A stretch of DNA of 64,000 bases from Protonemura montana (lineage: Eukaryota > Arthropoda > Insecta > Plecoptera > Nemouridae): the NCBI GenBank assembly GCA_947568835.1, contig OX387607.1:20177277-20241276 (forward strand), in the 5' to 3' direction. Shown here one piece after another: positions 49,437 to 62,394 of the stretch. Position 1 is the stretch's first letter; each line of letters starts with the position of its first letter. Position numbers and translations under genes: made by a program. A model generated the notes under the pieces. It saw only the letters and a program-made list of their open reading frames with translations, was not told the origin of the DNA and did no database searches.

Positions 49437-52400
49437 CCAGACACTCTGCCTCGCTAGCCAGGCGCTCCAGACACTCTGCCTCGCTATCCAGACGCTCCAG
49501 ACACTCTGCCTCGCTAGCCAGCCTCTCCAGACACTCTGCAATGCTAGCCAGACGCTCCAGACTTTCTGCCACGCTAGCCAGAGGTTTTAGACACTCTGCT
49601 ACGCTAGCTAGACGCTCCAGACACTCTGCCTTGCTACCCAGACCCTCCAGACACTCTGCCTTGCTACCCAGACCCTCCAGACACTCTGCCTCGCTAGCCA
49701 GGCGCTCCAGACACGCTGCCTCGCTACCCAGACGCTCCAGACTATCAGCCACGCTAGCCAGTGGCTCCAGATTATCTGCCACGCTAGCCAGACGCTCCAG
49801 ACACTCTGCCTCGCTAGCCAGACGCTTTAGACTTTCTGCCACGCTAGCCAGAGGTTTTAGACACTCTGCTACGCTAGCTAGACGCTCCAGACACTCTGCG
49901 TCGCTAGCTTGACGCTTCAGACACTCTGCCTTGCTACCCAGACCCTCCAGACACTCTGCCCCGCTAGCCTGGCGCTCCAGACACTCTGGCTCGCGACCCA
50001 GACGCTCCAGACACTCTGCCTCGCTACCCAGACGCTCCAGACTATCTGCTACGCTAGCCAAAGGCCCCAGACACTCTGCCACGCTAGCTAGACGCTCCAG
50101 ACACTCTGCCTCGCTAGCCAGGCGCTCCAGACACTCTGCCTCGCTACCAAGACTCTCTAGACACTCTGCCTCGCTAGCCAGCCGCTTCAGACACTCTGCT
50201 ACGCTACCCTGACGCTCCAGACTATCAGCCACGCTAGCCAGTGGCTCCAGATTATCTGCCACGCTAGCCAGAGGCTCCAGACACTCTGCCACGCTAGCTA
50301 GACGCTCCAGACACTCTGCCTCCCTAGCCAGACGCTCCAGACTTTCTGCCACGCTAGCCAGAGGTTTCAGACACTCTGCTACGCTAGCTTAACGCTCCAG
50401 ACTTTCTGCTACGCTAGCCAGACGCTCAAGACACTATGCCACGCTAGCTTGACGCCTCAGACACTCTGCCTTGCTACCCAGACCCTCCAGACACTCTGCC
50501 TGCTACCCAGACGCTCCAGACACTCTGCCTCGCTAGCCAGGCGCTCCAGACACTCTGCCACGCTAGCTAGACGCTCCAGGCACTCTGCCTCGCTACTTAG
50601 ACGCTCCAGACACTCTGCCTCGCTAGCCAGCCGCTCCAGACACTCTACCACGCTAGCCAGACACTCCAGACACTCTACCACGCAAGCTAGACGCTCCAGG
50701 CACTCTGCCTCGCTACTTGGACGCTCCAGACACTCTGCCTCGCTAGCCAGGCGCTTCAGACACTCTGCCTCGCTACTCAGACTCTCCAGACACTCTGCCT
50801 CGCTAGCCAGGCGCTCCAGACACTCTGCCACACTACCCAGACTCTCCAGACTTTCTGCCTCGCTAGCCAGGCGCTCCAGACACTCTGCCTCGCTAGTCAG
50901 CCGCTCCAGACACTCTGCCTCGCTACTCAGACTCTCCAGACACTCTGCCTCGCTAGCCAGGCGCTCCAGACACTCTGCCACGCTACCCAGACTCTCCAGA
51001 CACTCTGCCTCGCTAGCCAGGCGCTCCAGACACTCTGCCATGCTAGCCAGACGCTTCAGACACTCTGGCTAGCTACCCAGACTCTCCAGACTCTCTGCCT
51101 CGCTAGCCAGGCGCTCCAGACACTCTGCCACGCTAGCCAGACGCTCCAGACACTCTGATTCGCTACCCAGACGTTCAAGACACTTTGCCTCGCTCCTGAG
51201 ACGCTCCAGACACTCTGCCTCGTTAGCCAGGCGCTTCAGAAGCTCTGCCTCGCTAGCCAGGCGCTCCAGACACTCTGCCATTCTAGCCAGACGCTCCAGA
51301 CTATCTGCTACGCTAGCCAGAGGCTCCAGACACTCTGCCACGCTAGTTAGTGGCTCCAGCCACTCTGCCAGGCTAGCTCGACGCTCCAGGCACTCTGCCT
51401 CGCTACTTAGACGCTCCAGACACTCTGCCTCGCTAGCCAGGCGCTTCAGACACTCTGGCTGGCAACCCAGACGCTCCAGACACACTGCCTCGCTAGCCAG
51501 TGGCTCCAGAATATCTGCCACGCTAGCCAGAGGCTGCAGACACTCTGCAATGCTAGCCAGACGCTCCAGACACTCTGCCACGCTAGCCAGAGGCTGAAGA
51601 CACTCTGATTCGCTACTTAGACGCTCCAGACACCTTGCCTCGCTACCCAGACACACCAGACACTCTGCCTCGCTAGCTAAACGCTCCAGACACTCTGCCT
51701 TGCTACCCAGACCCTCCAGACACTCTGTCTCGCTAGCCATGCGCTCCAGAATTTCTGCCTCGCTACCCAGACGCTCCAGACTATCTGCCACGCTAGCCAG
51801 GGGCTCCAGACTATCTGCCACGCTAGCCAGAGGCTCCAGACACTCTGCCACGCTTGTTAGACAATCCAGACTTTCTGCCTCGCTAGCCAGGCGCTCCAGA
51901 CACTCTGCCACGCTAGCCAGACGCTCCAGACTTTCTGATTCGCTACCCAGACGTTCAAGACACTTTGCCTCGCTCCCCAGACGCTCCAGACACTCTGCCT
52001 CGTTAGCCAGGCGCGTCAGAAGCTCTGCCTCGCTAGCCAGGCGCTCCAGACACTCTGCCATTCTAGCCAGACGCTCCAGACTATCTGCTACGCTAGCCAG
52101 AGGCTCCAGACACTCTGCCACGCTAGATAGACGCTCCAGACACTCTGCCTTGCTACCCAGAATCTCCAGACACTCTGCCTCAGTAGCCAGGCGCTCCAGA
52201 CACTCTGCCTCGCTACCCAGACGCTTAAGACTATCTGCCACGCTAGCCAGTGGCTCCAGACACTCTGCCACGCTAGCTAGACGCTCCAGGCACTCTGCCT
52301 CGCTACTTAGACGCTCCAGAAACTCTGCCTCACTAGCCAGGCACTCCAGACACTCTGGCTCGCTACCCAGACGATCCAGACACTCTGCCTCCCTAGCCGA

Positions 52401-54083
52401 CCGCTTTAGACACTCTGCCATGCTAGCCAGAGATTTCAGACACTCTGCTACGCTAGCTAGACGCTCCAGACACTCTGCCACGCTAGCTAGACGCTCCAGA
52501 CACTCTGCCTTGCTACTTAGACCCTCCAGACACTCTGCCTCGCTAGCCAGGCGCTCCAGACACTCTGCCTCGCTACCCAGACGCTCCAGACTATTTGCCA
52601 CGCTAGCCAGAGGCTCCAGACACTCTGCCACGCTAGCTAGACGCTCCAGACACTCTGCCTCGCTAGCCAGGCACTCCAGACACTCTGATTCGCTACCCAG
52701 ACGTTCCAGACACTTTGCCTCGCTACCCAGACAATCCAGACTATCTGCAACGCTAGCAAGAGGCTCCAGACACTCTGCCACGCAAGCTAGACGCTCCAGA
52801 CACTCTGCCTTGCTACCCAGAATCTCAAGAAACTCTGCCACGCTAGCCAGTGGGTCCAGCCACTCTGCCACGCTAGCTAGACGCTCCAGGCACTTGCCTC
52901 GCTACTTAGACGCTCCAGACACTCTGCCTCGCTAGCCAGCCGCTCCAGACACTCTACCACGCTAGCCAGACACTCCAGACACTCTACCACGCAAGCTAGA
53001 CGCTCCTGGCACTCTGCCTCGCTAGCCAGGCGTTCCATACACTCTGGCTCGCTCCCATACGCTCCAGACTTTCTGCCACGCTAGCCAGTGGCTCCAGACT
53101 ATCTGCCACGCTAGCCAGAGGCTGCAGACACTCTGCAATGCTAGCCAGACGCTCCAGACACTCTGCCACGCTAGCCAGAGGCTGAAGACACTCTGCAATG
53201 CTAGCCAGGCGCTCCAGACACTCTGCCTCGCTAGCCAGCCGCTCCAGACACTCTGCCATGCTAGCCAGACGCTTCAGACACTCTGGCTAGCAACCCAGAC
53301 TCTCCAGACACTCTGCCTCGCTAGCCAGGCGCTCCAGACACTCTGCCACGCTAGCCAGACGCTCCAGACACTCTGATTCGCTACCCAGACGTTCAAGACA
53401 CTTTGCCTCGCTCCCCAGACGCTCCAGACACTCTGCCTCGTTAGCCAGGCGCTTTAGAAGCTCTGCCTCGCTAGCCAGGCGCTCCAGACACTCTGCCATT
53501 CTAGCCAGACGCTCCAGACTATCTGCTACGCTAGCCAGAGGCTCCAGACACTCTGCCACGCTAGATAGACGCTCCAGACACTCTGCCTTGCTACCCAGAA
53601 TCTCCAGACACTCTGCCTCGCTAGCCAGGCGCTCCAGACACTCTGCCTCGCTACCCAGACGCTTTAGACTATCTGCAACGCTAGCCAGTGGCTCAAGACA
53701 CTCTGCCACGCTAGCTAGACGCTCCAGGCACTCTGCCTCGCTACTTAGACGCTCCAGAAACTCTGCCTCACTAGCCAGGCACTCCAGACACTCTGGCTCG
53801 CTACCCAGACGATCCAGACACTCTGCCTCCCTAGCCAGCCGCTCCAGACACTCTGCCATGCTAGCCAGAGATTTCAGACACTCTGCTACGCTAGCTAGAC
53901 GCTCCAGACACTCTGCCACGATAGCTAGACGCTCCAGACACTCTGCCTTGCTACTAAGACCCTCCAGACACTCTGCCTCGCTAGCCAGGCGCTCCAGACA
54001 CTCTTCCTCGCTACCCAGACGCTCCAGACTATTTGCCACGCTAGCCAGAGGCTCCAGAAACTCTGCCACGCTAGCCAGACGCT
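49437..54083. repeat. 4,647-bp higher-order repeat, copy 1
   Basis: It contains three 29-bp units (50494-50522, 52893-52921, 53042-53070), so the corrected length is 4,650 bp or 155 monomers. The left edge is fixed by CGCCCCAG before 49441 against CGCTCCAG before 54088. Relative to copies 2 and 3 it has CTAGCTAGACGC instead of CTAGCCAGAGATTTC near 50291. Confidence 0.92.
51069..52871 (-). other. Antisense open frame (600 codons), probably not a gene
   Basis: Translates as the decapeptide repeat AECLERLASE with many substitutions (E/V/M/K at one site, A/G/S at another). It stops at a TAG made by GGCTAGCTACC at the left end. A near-identical frame lies at 55716-57518 in copy 2. The residue pattern puts Leu, Leu, Ala and Ala on a 3-4-3 spacing, so a helical repeat is conceivable. 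The frame is broken upstream by 29-bp units at 52893 and 53042, and no non-repeat terminus, promoter or splice signal is recognisable. Confidence 0.3.
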
Positions 54084-54999
54084 CCAGACACTCTGCCTCG
54101 CTAGCCAGGCGCTCCAGACACTCTGCCTCGCTATCCAGACGCTCCAGACACTCTGCCTCGCTAGCCAGCCTCTCCAGACACTCTGCAATGCTAGCCAGAC
54201 GCTCCAGACTTTCTGCCACGCTAGCCAGAGGTTTTAGACACTCTGCTACGCTAGCTAGACGCTCCAGACACTCTGCCTTGCTACCCAGACCCTCCAGACA
54301 CTCTGCCTTGCTACCCAGACCCTCCAGACACTCTGCCTCGCTAGCCAGGCGCTCCAGACACGCTGCCTCGCTACCCAGACGCTCCAGACTATCAGCCACG
54401 CTAGCCAGTGGCTCCAGATTATCTGCCACGCTAGCCAGACGCTCCAGACACTCTGCCTCGCTAGCCAGACGCTCCAGACTTTCTGCCACGCTAGCCAGAG
54501 GTTTTAGACACTCTGCTACGCTAGCTAGACGCTCCAGACACTCTGCGTCGCTAGCTTGACGCTCCAGACACTCTGCCTTGCTACCCAGACCCTCCAGACA
54601 CTCTGTTCCGCTAGCCTGGCGCTCCAGACACTCTGCCTCGCCACCCAGACGCTCCAGACACTCTGCCTCGCTACCCAGACGCTCCAGACTATCTGCTACG
54701 CTAGCCAAAGGCCCCAGACACTCTGCCACGCTAGCTAGACGCTCCAGACACTCTGCCTCGCTAGCCAGGCGCTCCAGACACTCTGCCTCGCTACCAAGAC
54801 TCTCTAGACACTCTGCCTCGCTAGCCAGCCGCTTCAGACACTCTGCTACGCTACCCTGACGCTCCAGACTATCAGCCACGCTAGCCAGTGGCTCCAGATT
54901 ATCTGCCACGCTAGCCAGAGGCTCCAGACACTCTGCCACGCTAGCCAGAGATTTCAGACACTCTGCCTCCCTAGCCAGACGCTCCAGACTTTCTGCCAC
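53287..54999 (-). other. Antisense open frame (570 codons), probably not a gene
   Basis: Same decapeptide as the 600-codon frame, and duplicated at 57934-59646 one 4,647-bp period on. The two frames within each period are separated by the 29-bp units, so a single continuous antisense reading across one period is impossible without two frameshifts. The high similarity between copies is explained by recent duplication and is not evidence of selection. Confidence 0.3.
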
Positions 55000-57900
55000 G
55001 CTAGCCAGAGGTTTCAGACACTCTGCTACGCTAGCTTAACGCTCCAGACTTTCTGCTACGCTAGCCAGACGCTCAAGACACTATGCCACGCTAGCTTGAC
55101 GCCTCAGACACTCTGCCTTGCTACCCAGACCCTCCAGACACTCTGCCTGCTACCCAGACGCTCCAGACACTCTGCCTCGCTAGCCAGGCGCTCCAGACAC
55201 TCTGCCACGCTAGCTAGACGCTCCAGGCACTCTGCCTCGCTACTTAGACGCTCCAGACACTCTGCCTCGCTAGCCAGCCGCTCCAGACACTCTACCACGC
55301 TAGCCAGACACTCCAGACACTCTACCACGCAAGCTAGACGCTCCAGGCACTCTGCCTCGCTACTTGGACGCTCCAGACACTCTGCCTCGCTAGCCAGGCG
55401 CTTCAGACACTCTGCCTCGCTACTCAGACTCTCCAGACACTCTGCCTCGCTAGCCAGGCGCTCCAGACACTCTGCCACACTACCCAGACTCTCCAGACTT
55501 TCTGCCTCGCTAGCCAGGCGCTCCAGACACTCTGCCTCGCTAGTCAGCCGCTCCAGACACTCTGCCTCGCTACTCAGACTCTCCAGACACTCTGCCTCGC
55601 TAGCCAGGCGCTCCAGACACTCTGCCACGCTACCCAGACTCTCCAGACACTCTGCCTCGCTAGCCAGGCGCTCCAGACACTCTGCCATGCTAGCCAGACG
55701 CTTCAGACACTCTGGCTAGCTACCCAGACTCTCCAGACTCTCTGCCTCGCTAGCCAGGCGCTCCAGACACTCTGCCACGCTAGCCAGACGCTCCAGACAC
55801 TCTGATTCGCTACCCAGACGTTCAAGACACTTTGCCTCGCTCCTGAGACGCTCCAGACACTCTGCCTCGTTAGCCAGGCGCTTCAGAAGCTCTGCCTCGC
55901 TAGCCAGGCGCTCCAGACACTCTGCCATTCTAGCCAGACGCTCCAGACTATCTGCTACGCTAGCCAGAGGCTCCAGACACTCTGCCACGCTAGTTAGTGG
56001 CTCCAGCCACTCTGCCAGGCTAGCTCGACGCTCCAGGCACTCTGCCTCGCTACTTAGACGCTCCAGACACTCTGCCTCGCTAGCCAGGCGCTTCAGACAC
56101 TCTGGCTGGCAACCCAGACGCTCCAGACACACTGCCTCGCTAGCCAGTGGCTCCAGAATATCTGCCACGCTAGCCAGAGGCTGCAGACACTCTGCAATGC
56201 TAGCCAGACGCTCCAGACACTCTGCCACGCTAGCCAGAGGCTGAAGACACTCTGATTCGCTACTTAGACGCTCCAGACACCTTGCCTCGCTACCCAGACA
56301 CACCAGACACTCTGCCTCGCTAGCTAAACGCTCCAGACACTCTGCCTTGCTACCCAGACCCTCCAGACACTCTGTCTCGCTAGCCATGCGCTCCAGAATT
56401 TCTGCCTCGCTACCCAGACGCTCCAGACTATCTGCCACGCTAGCCAGGGGCTCCAGACTATCTGCCACGCTAGCCAGAGGCTCCAGACACTCTGCCACGC
56501 TTGTTAGACAATCCAGACTTTCTGCCTCGCTAGCCAGGCGCTCCAGACACTCTGCCACGCTAGCCAGACGCTCCAGACTTTCTGATTCGCTACCCAGACG
56601 TTCAAGACACTTTGCCTCGCTCCCCAGACGCTCCAGACACTCTGCCTCGTTAGCCAGGCGCGTCAGAAGCTCTGCCTCGCTAGCCAGGCGCTCCAGACAC
56701 TCTGCCATTCTAGCCAGACGCTCCAGACTATCTGCTACGCTAGCCAGAGGCTCCAGACACTCTGCCACGCTAGATAGACGCTCCAGACACTCTGCCTTGC
56801 TACCCAGAATCTCCAGACACTCTGCCTCAGTAGCCAGGCGCTCCAGACACTCTGCCTCGCTACCCAGACGCTTAAGACTATCTGCCACGCTAGCCAGTGG
56901 CTCCAGACACTCTGCCACGCTAGCTAGACGCTCCAGGCACTCTGCCTCGCTACTTAGACGCTCCAGAAACTCTGCCTCACTAGCCAGGCACTCCAGACAC
57001 TCTGGCTCGCTACCCAGACGATCCAGACACTCTGCCTCCCTAGCCGACCGCTTTAGACACTCTGCCATGCTAGCCAGAGATTTCAGACACTCTGCTACGC
57101 TAGCTAGACGCTCCAGACACTCTGCCACGCTAGCTAGACGCTCCAGACACTCTGCCTTGCTACTTAGACCCTCCAGACACTCTGCCTCGCTAGCCAGGCG
57201 CTCCAGACACTCTGCCTCGCTACCCAGACGCTCCAGACTATTTGCCACGCTAGCCAGAGGCTCCAGACACTCTGCCACGCTAGCTAGACGCTCCAGACAC
57301 TCTGCCTCGCTAGCCAGGCACTCCAGACACTCTGAATCGCTACCCAGACGTTCCAGACACTTTGCCTCGCTACCCAGACAATCCAGACTATCTGCAACGC
57401 TAGCAAGAGGCTCCAGACACTCTGCCACGCAAGCTAGACGCTCCAGACACTCTGCCTTGCTACCCAGAATCTCAAGAAACTCTGCCACGCTAGCCAGTGG
57501 GTCCAGCCACTCTGCCACGCTAGCTAGACGCTCCAGGCACTTGCCTCGCTACTTAGACGCTCCAGACACTCTGCCTCGCTAGCCAGCCGCTCCAGACACT
57601 CTACCACGCTAGCCAGACACTCCAGACACTCTACCACGCAAGCTAGACGCTCCAGGCACTCTGCCTCGCTAGCCAGGCGTTCCATACACTCTGGCTCGCT
57701 CCCATACGCTCCAGACTTTCTGCCACGCTAGCCAGTGGCTCCAGACTATCTGCCACGCTAGCCAGAGGCTGCAGACACTCTGCAATGCTAGCCAGACGCT
57801 CCAGACACTCTGCCACGCTAGCCAGAGGCTGAAGACACTCTGCAATGCTAGCCAGGCGCTCCAGACACTCTGCCTCGCTAGCCAGCCGCTCCAGACACTC

Positions 57901-58730
57901 TGCCATTCTAGCCAGACGCTTCAGACACTCTGGCTAGCAACCCAGACTCTCCAGACACTCTGCCTCGCTAGCCAGGCGCTCCAGACACTCTGCCACGCTA
58001 GCCAGACGCTCCAGACACTCTGATTCGCTACCCAGACGTTCAAGACACTTTGCCTCGCTCCCCAGACGCTCCAGACACTCTGCCTCGTTAGCCAGGCGCT
58101 TTAGAAGCTCTGCCTCGCTAGCCAGGCGCTCCAGACACTCTGCCATTCTAGCCAGACGCTCCAGACTATCTGCTACGCTAGCCAGAGGCTCCAGACACTC
58201 TGCCACGCTAGATAGACGCTCCAGACACTCTGCCTTGCTACCCAGAATCTCCAGACACTCTGCCTCGCTAGCCAGGCGCTCCAGACACTCTGCCTCGCTA
58301 CCCAGACGCTTTAGACTATCTGCAACGCTAGCCAGTGGCTCAAGACACTCTGCCACGCTAGCTAGACGCTCCAGGCACTCTGCCTCGCTACTTAGACGCT
58401 CCAGAAACTCTGCCTCACTAGCCAGGCACTCCAGACACTCTGGCTCGCTACCCAGACGATCCAGACACTCTGCCTCCCTAGCCAGCCGCTCCAGACACTC
58501 TGCCATGCTAGCCAGAGATTTCAGACACTCTGCTACGCTAGCTAGACGCTCCAGACACTCTGCCACGATAGCTTGACGCTCCAGACACTCTGCCTTGCTA
58601 CTAAGACCCTCCAGACACTCTGCCTCGCTAGCCAGGCGCTCCAGACACTCTTCCTCGCTACCCAGACGCTCCAGACTATTTGCCACGCTAGCCAGAGGCT
58701 CCAGACACTCTGCCACGCTAGCCAGACGCT
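54084..58730. repeat. 4,647-bp higher-order repeat, copy 2
   Basis: The 29-bp units lie at 55141-55169, 57540-57568 and 57689-57717, exactly one period on. Single-base differences from copy 1 are few, for example CTGAATCGC near 57334 against CTGATTCGC near 52687, and CCATTCTAGCC near 57903 against CCATGCTAGCC near 53256. Confidence 0.92.
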
Positions 58731-60454
58731 CCAGACACTCTGCCTCGCTAGCCAGGCGCTCCAGACACTCTGCCTCGCTATCCAGACGCTCCAGACACTC
58801 TGCCTCGCTAGCCAGCCTCTCCAGACACTCTGCAATGCTAGCCAGACGCTCCAGACTTTCTGCCACGCTAGCCAGAGGTTTTAGACACTCTGCTACGCTA
58901 GCTAGACGCTCCAGACACTCTGCCTTGCTACCCAGACCCTCCAGACACTCTGCCTTGCTACCCAGACCCTCCAGACACTCTGCCTCGCTAGCCAGGCGCT
59001 CCAGACACGCTGCCTCGCTACCCAGACGCTCCAGACTATCAGCCACGCTAGCCAGTGGCTCCAGATTATCTGCCACGCTAGCCAGACGCTCCAGACACTC
59101 TGCCTCGCTAGCCAGACGCTCCAGACTTTCTGCCACGCTAGCCATAGGTTTTAGACACTCTGCTACGCTAGCTAGACGCTCCAGACACTCTGCGTCGCTA
59201 GCTTGACGCTCCAGACACTCTGCCTTGCTACCCAGACCCTCCAGACACTCTGTTCCGCTAGCCTGGCGCTCCAGACACTCTGCCTCGCGACCCAGACGCT
59301 CCAGACACTCTGCCTCGCTACCCAGACGCTCCAGACTATCTGCTACGCTAGCCAAAGGCCCCAGACACTCTGCCACGCTAGCTAGACGCTCCAGACACTC
59401 TGCCTCGCTAGCCAGGCGCTCCAGACACTCTGCCTCGCTACCAAGACTCTCTAGACACTCTGCCTCGCTAGCCAGCCGCTTCAGACACTCTGCTACGCTA
59501 CCCTGACGCTCCAGACTATCAGCCACGCTAGCCAGTGGCTCCAGATTATCTGCCACGCTAGCCAGAGGCTCCAGACACTCTGCCACGCTAGCCAGAGATT
59601 TCAGACACTCTGCCTCCCTAGCCAGACGCTCCAGACTTTCTGCCACGCTAGCCAGAGGTTTCAGACACTCTGCTACGCTAGCTTAACGCTCCAGACTTTC
59701 TGCTACGCTAGCCAGACGCTCAAGACACTATGCCACGCTAGCTTGACGCCTCAGACACTCTGCCTTGCTACCCAGACCCTCCAGACACTCTGCCTGCTAC
59801 CCAGACGCTCCAGACACTCTGCCTCGCTAGCCAGGCGCTCCAGACACTCTGCCACGCTAGCTAGACTTTCCAGGCACTCTGCCTCGCTACTTAGACGCTC
59901 CAGACACTCTGCCTCGCTAGCCAGCCGCTCCAGACACTCTACCACGCTAGCCAGACACTCCAGACACTCTACCACGCAAGCTAGACGCTCCAGGCACTCT
60001 GCCTCGCTACTTGGACGCTCCAGACACTCTGCCTCGCTAGCCAGGCGCTTCAGACACTCTGCCTCGCTACTCAGACTCTCCAGACACTCTGCCTCGCTAC
60101 TCAGACTCTCCAGACACTCTGCCTCGCTAGTTAGGCGCTCCAGACACTCTGCCACGCTACCCAGACTCTCCAGACACTCTGCCTCGCTAGCCAGGCGCTC
60201 CAGACACTCTGCCATGCTAGCCAGACGCTTCAGACACTCTGGCTAGCTACCCAGACTCTCCAGACTCTCTGCCTCGCTAGCCAGGCGCTCCAGACACTCT
60301 GCCACGCTAGCCAGACGCTCCAGACACTCTGATTCGCTACCCAGACGTTCAAGACACTTTGCCTCGCTCCTAAAACGCTCCAGACACTCTGCCTCGTTAG
60401 CCAGGCGCTTCAGAAGCTCTGCCTCGCTAGCCAGGCGCTCCAGACACTCTGCCA
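58731..60454. repeat. 4,647-bp higher-order repeat, partial copy 3
   Basis: Follows copy 2 in register and keeps the 29-bp unit at 59788-59816. Four monomers (120 bp) are missing near 60110 relative to 55460-55580. At about 60455 it switches to the sequence type of 46276. About 37 percent of the period is present. Confidence 0.9.
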
Positions 60455-61286
60455 TTCTAGCCAGACGCTTCAGACTTTCTGCCACGCTAGCCAAACGCTC
60501 CAGACACTCTGCCACGCTAGCCAGACGCTCCAGACACTCTGATTCGCTACCTAGACGTTCCAGACACTTTGCCTTGCTACTAAGACGCTCCAGACTATCT
60601 GCCACGCTAGCCAGTGGCTCCAGATTATCTGCCACGCTAGCCAGAGGCTCCAGACACTCTGCCACGCTAGCAAGACGCTCCAGACACTCTGCCTCGCTAG
60701 CCAGGCGCTCCAGACACTCTGCCTTGCTACCCAAAATCTCCAGACACTCTGCCTCGCTAGCCAGCCGCTCCAGACACTCTGCCATGCTAGCCAGAGATTT
60801 CAGACACTCTGCCTCGCTAGCCAGGCGCTCCAGACACTCTGCCTCGCTACCCAGACGCTCTAGACACTCTGCCTCGCTAGCCAGCCGCTCCAGACACTCT
60901 GCCATGACAGCCAGACGTTTCAGACTTACTGCCACGCTAGCCAGAGGTTTCAGACACTCTGCTACGCTAGCTAGACTCTCCAGACTCTCTGCCTCGCTAG
61001 CTAGATGCTCCAGACACTCTGCCTTGCTACCCAGACCCTCCAGACACTCTACCTCGCTAGCCAGGCGCTCCAGACACGCTGCCTCGCTACCCAGACGCTC
61101 CAGACTATCTGCCACGCTAGCCAGTGGCTCCAGATTATCTGCCACGCTAGCCAGAGGCTCCAGACACTCTGCTACGCTAGCTAGACGCTCCAGACACTCT
61201 GCCTCGCTAGCCAGGCGCTCCAGACACGCTGCCTCGCTACCCAGACGCTCCAGACTCTCTGTCTTGCTAGCTAGTCGCTCTAGACA

Positions 61287-62394
61287 CTAAGCCTCGGTAA
61301 AAAGACACTCCAGACACTTTTCCCCGCTTGCCAGACTCTCCAGACAGTCTGCCTTAGAAGCAAGACTCTCCAGACATTCTGCCTCACTTGCTAGACGCTC
61401 TAAACACTCTGTCTAAGAAGCAAGACGCTCCAGACACCCTGTCTCGCTTGCCAGACGCTCCAAACACTCTGTCTTAGAAGCAAGACGCTCCAGACACCCT
61501 GTTTGGCATGCCCGACGCTCCAGATACTCTGCTTTGCTTGCCAGACGCTCCAGACACTCTACCACGCTAGCCAGAAGCTACAGACACTCTACTTTGCTAG
61601 GAAGACGCTTTAGACACTCTACCTCGGTAATAAAACGCTCCAGAAACTCTGCCTCGCTTGCAAGACGCTCCAGACTATCTGCCTTCCTAGCCAGACTCTT
61701 CAGAAGCTCTGCCATGCTAGCAATTCGCTCCAGACACTTTGCCTCACTAGCAAGAAGCTCCAGGCACTCTGCTTTGCTTGCCAGACGCTCCAGACACTCA
61801 TCCATGCTAGCCAGACGCTCCAGACACGCTGCCTCGCTAAAAAGACGCTTCAGACACTCTGCCTCGCTAACAAGACGCTCTAGACACTCTGCTTTGCTAG
61901 CAAGACGTTTCAGACACTCTTCCTCGCTAGCTAGACGCCCCAGACACTCTGCCTTGGAAGTAAGATGCTCCAGACTATCTGCCACGCTAGCTAGACGCTC
62001 CAGACACTCTGCATTGGTAGTTAGATGCTCCAGACTATCTGCCACGCTAGCTAGACGCTCCAGACACTCTGCCTCGCTACCCAGACGCTCCAGAAACTCT
62101 GCCTCGCTAGATTGGCGTCAGACACTTTGCCTTGCTAGACAGACGCTCCATACACTCTCGTTTTATTGCAAATCGCTTCAGACACTTTGCCTCGGTAATA
62201 ACACGCTCAAGAAACTCTGCCTCGCTAGCAAGACGATCCAGACACTCTGCTTAACTATCCAGACGCTCCAGACACTCTGCCATGCTAGCCAGACGCTGCA
62301 GACACTCTGCCTCACTAGCAAAAAGCTCCAGACACTCTGCATCGCTATCCAGGCGCTCCAGACGCTTTGCTTTAATATTTTAATGCTTTAAACA
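61287..62394. repeat. C-L-T cassette 16
   Basis: C is at 61287, L at 62097-62214 (Ld), T at 62365-62394 (full); C to L is 810 bp. It matches cassette 15 at offset 14,179, but its L has the normal GTTTTATTGCAAATCG. It has GCAAGACTCTCC near 61361 and GGCATGCCCG near 61506 as private bases. Confidence 0.9.

Larger units (their letters stand above)
48904..61286. repeat. Zone without C, L or T; 4,647-bp repeat
   Basis: For over 12 kb none of the three landmark elements occurs. Instead, monomers such as CAACCCAGAC, CTACTCAGACTC, GTGGGTCCAGCC, GAGGCTGAAGAC and CCAAAGGCCCC dominate. The zone is made of the 4,647-bp repeat, a lead-in of about 530 bp at the left and, at the right (60455-61286), a copy of 46276-47107. 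It holds the longest antisense open frames. Confidence 0.88.
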
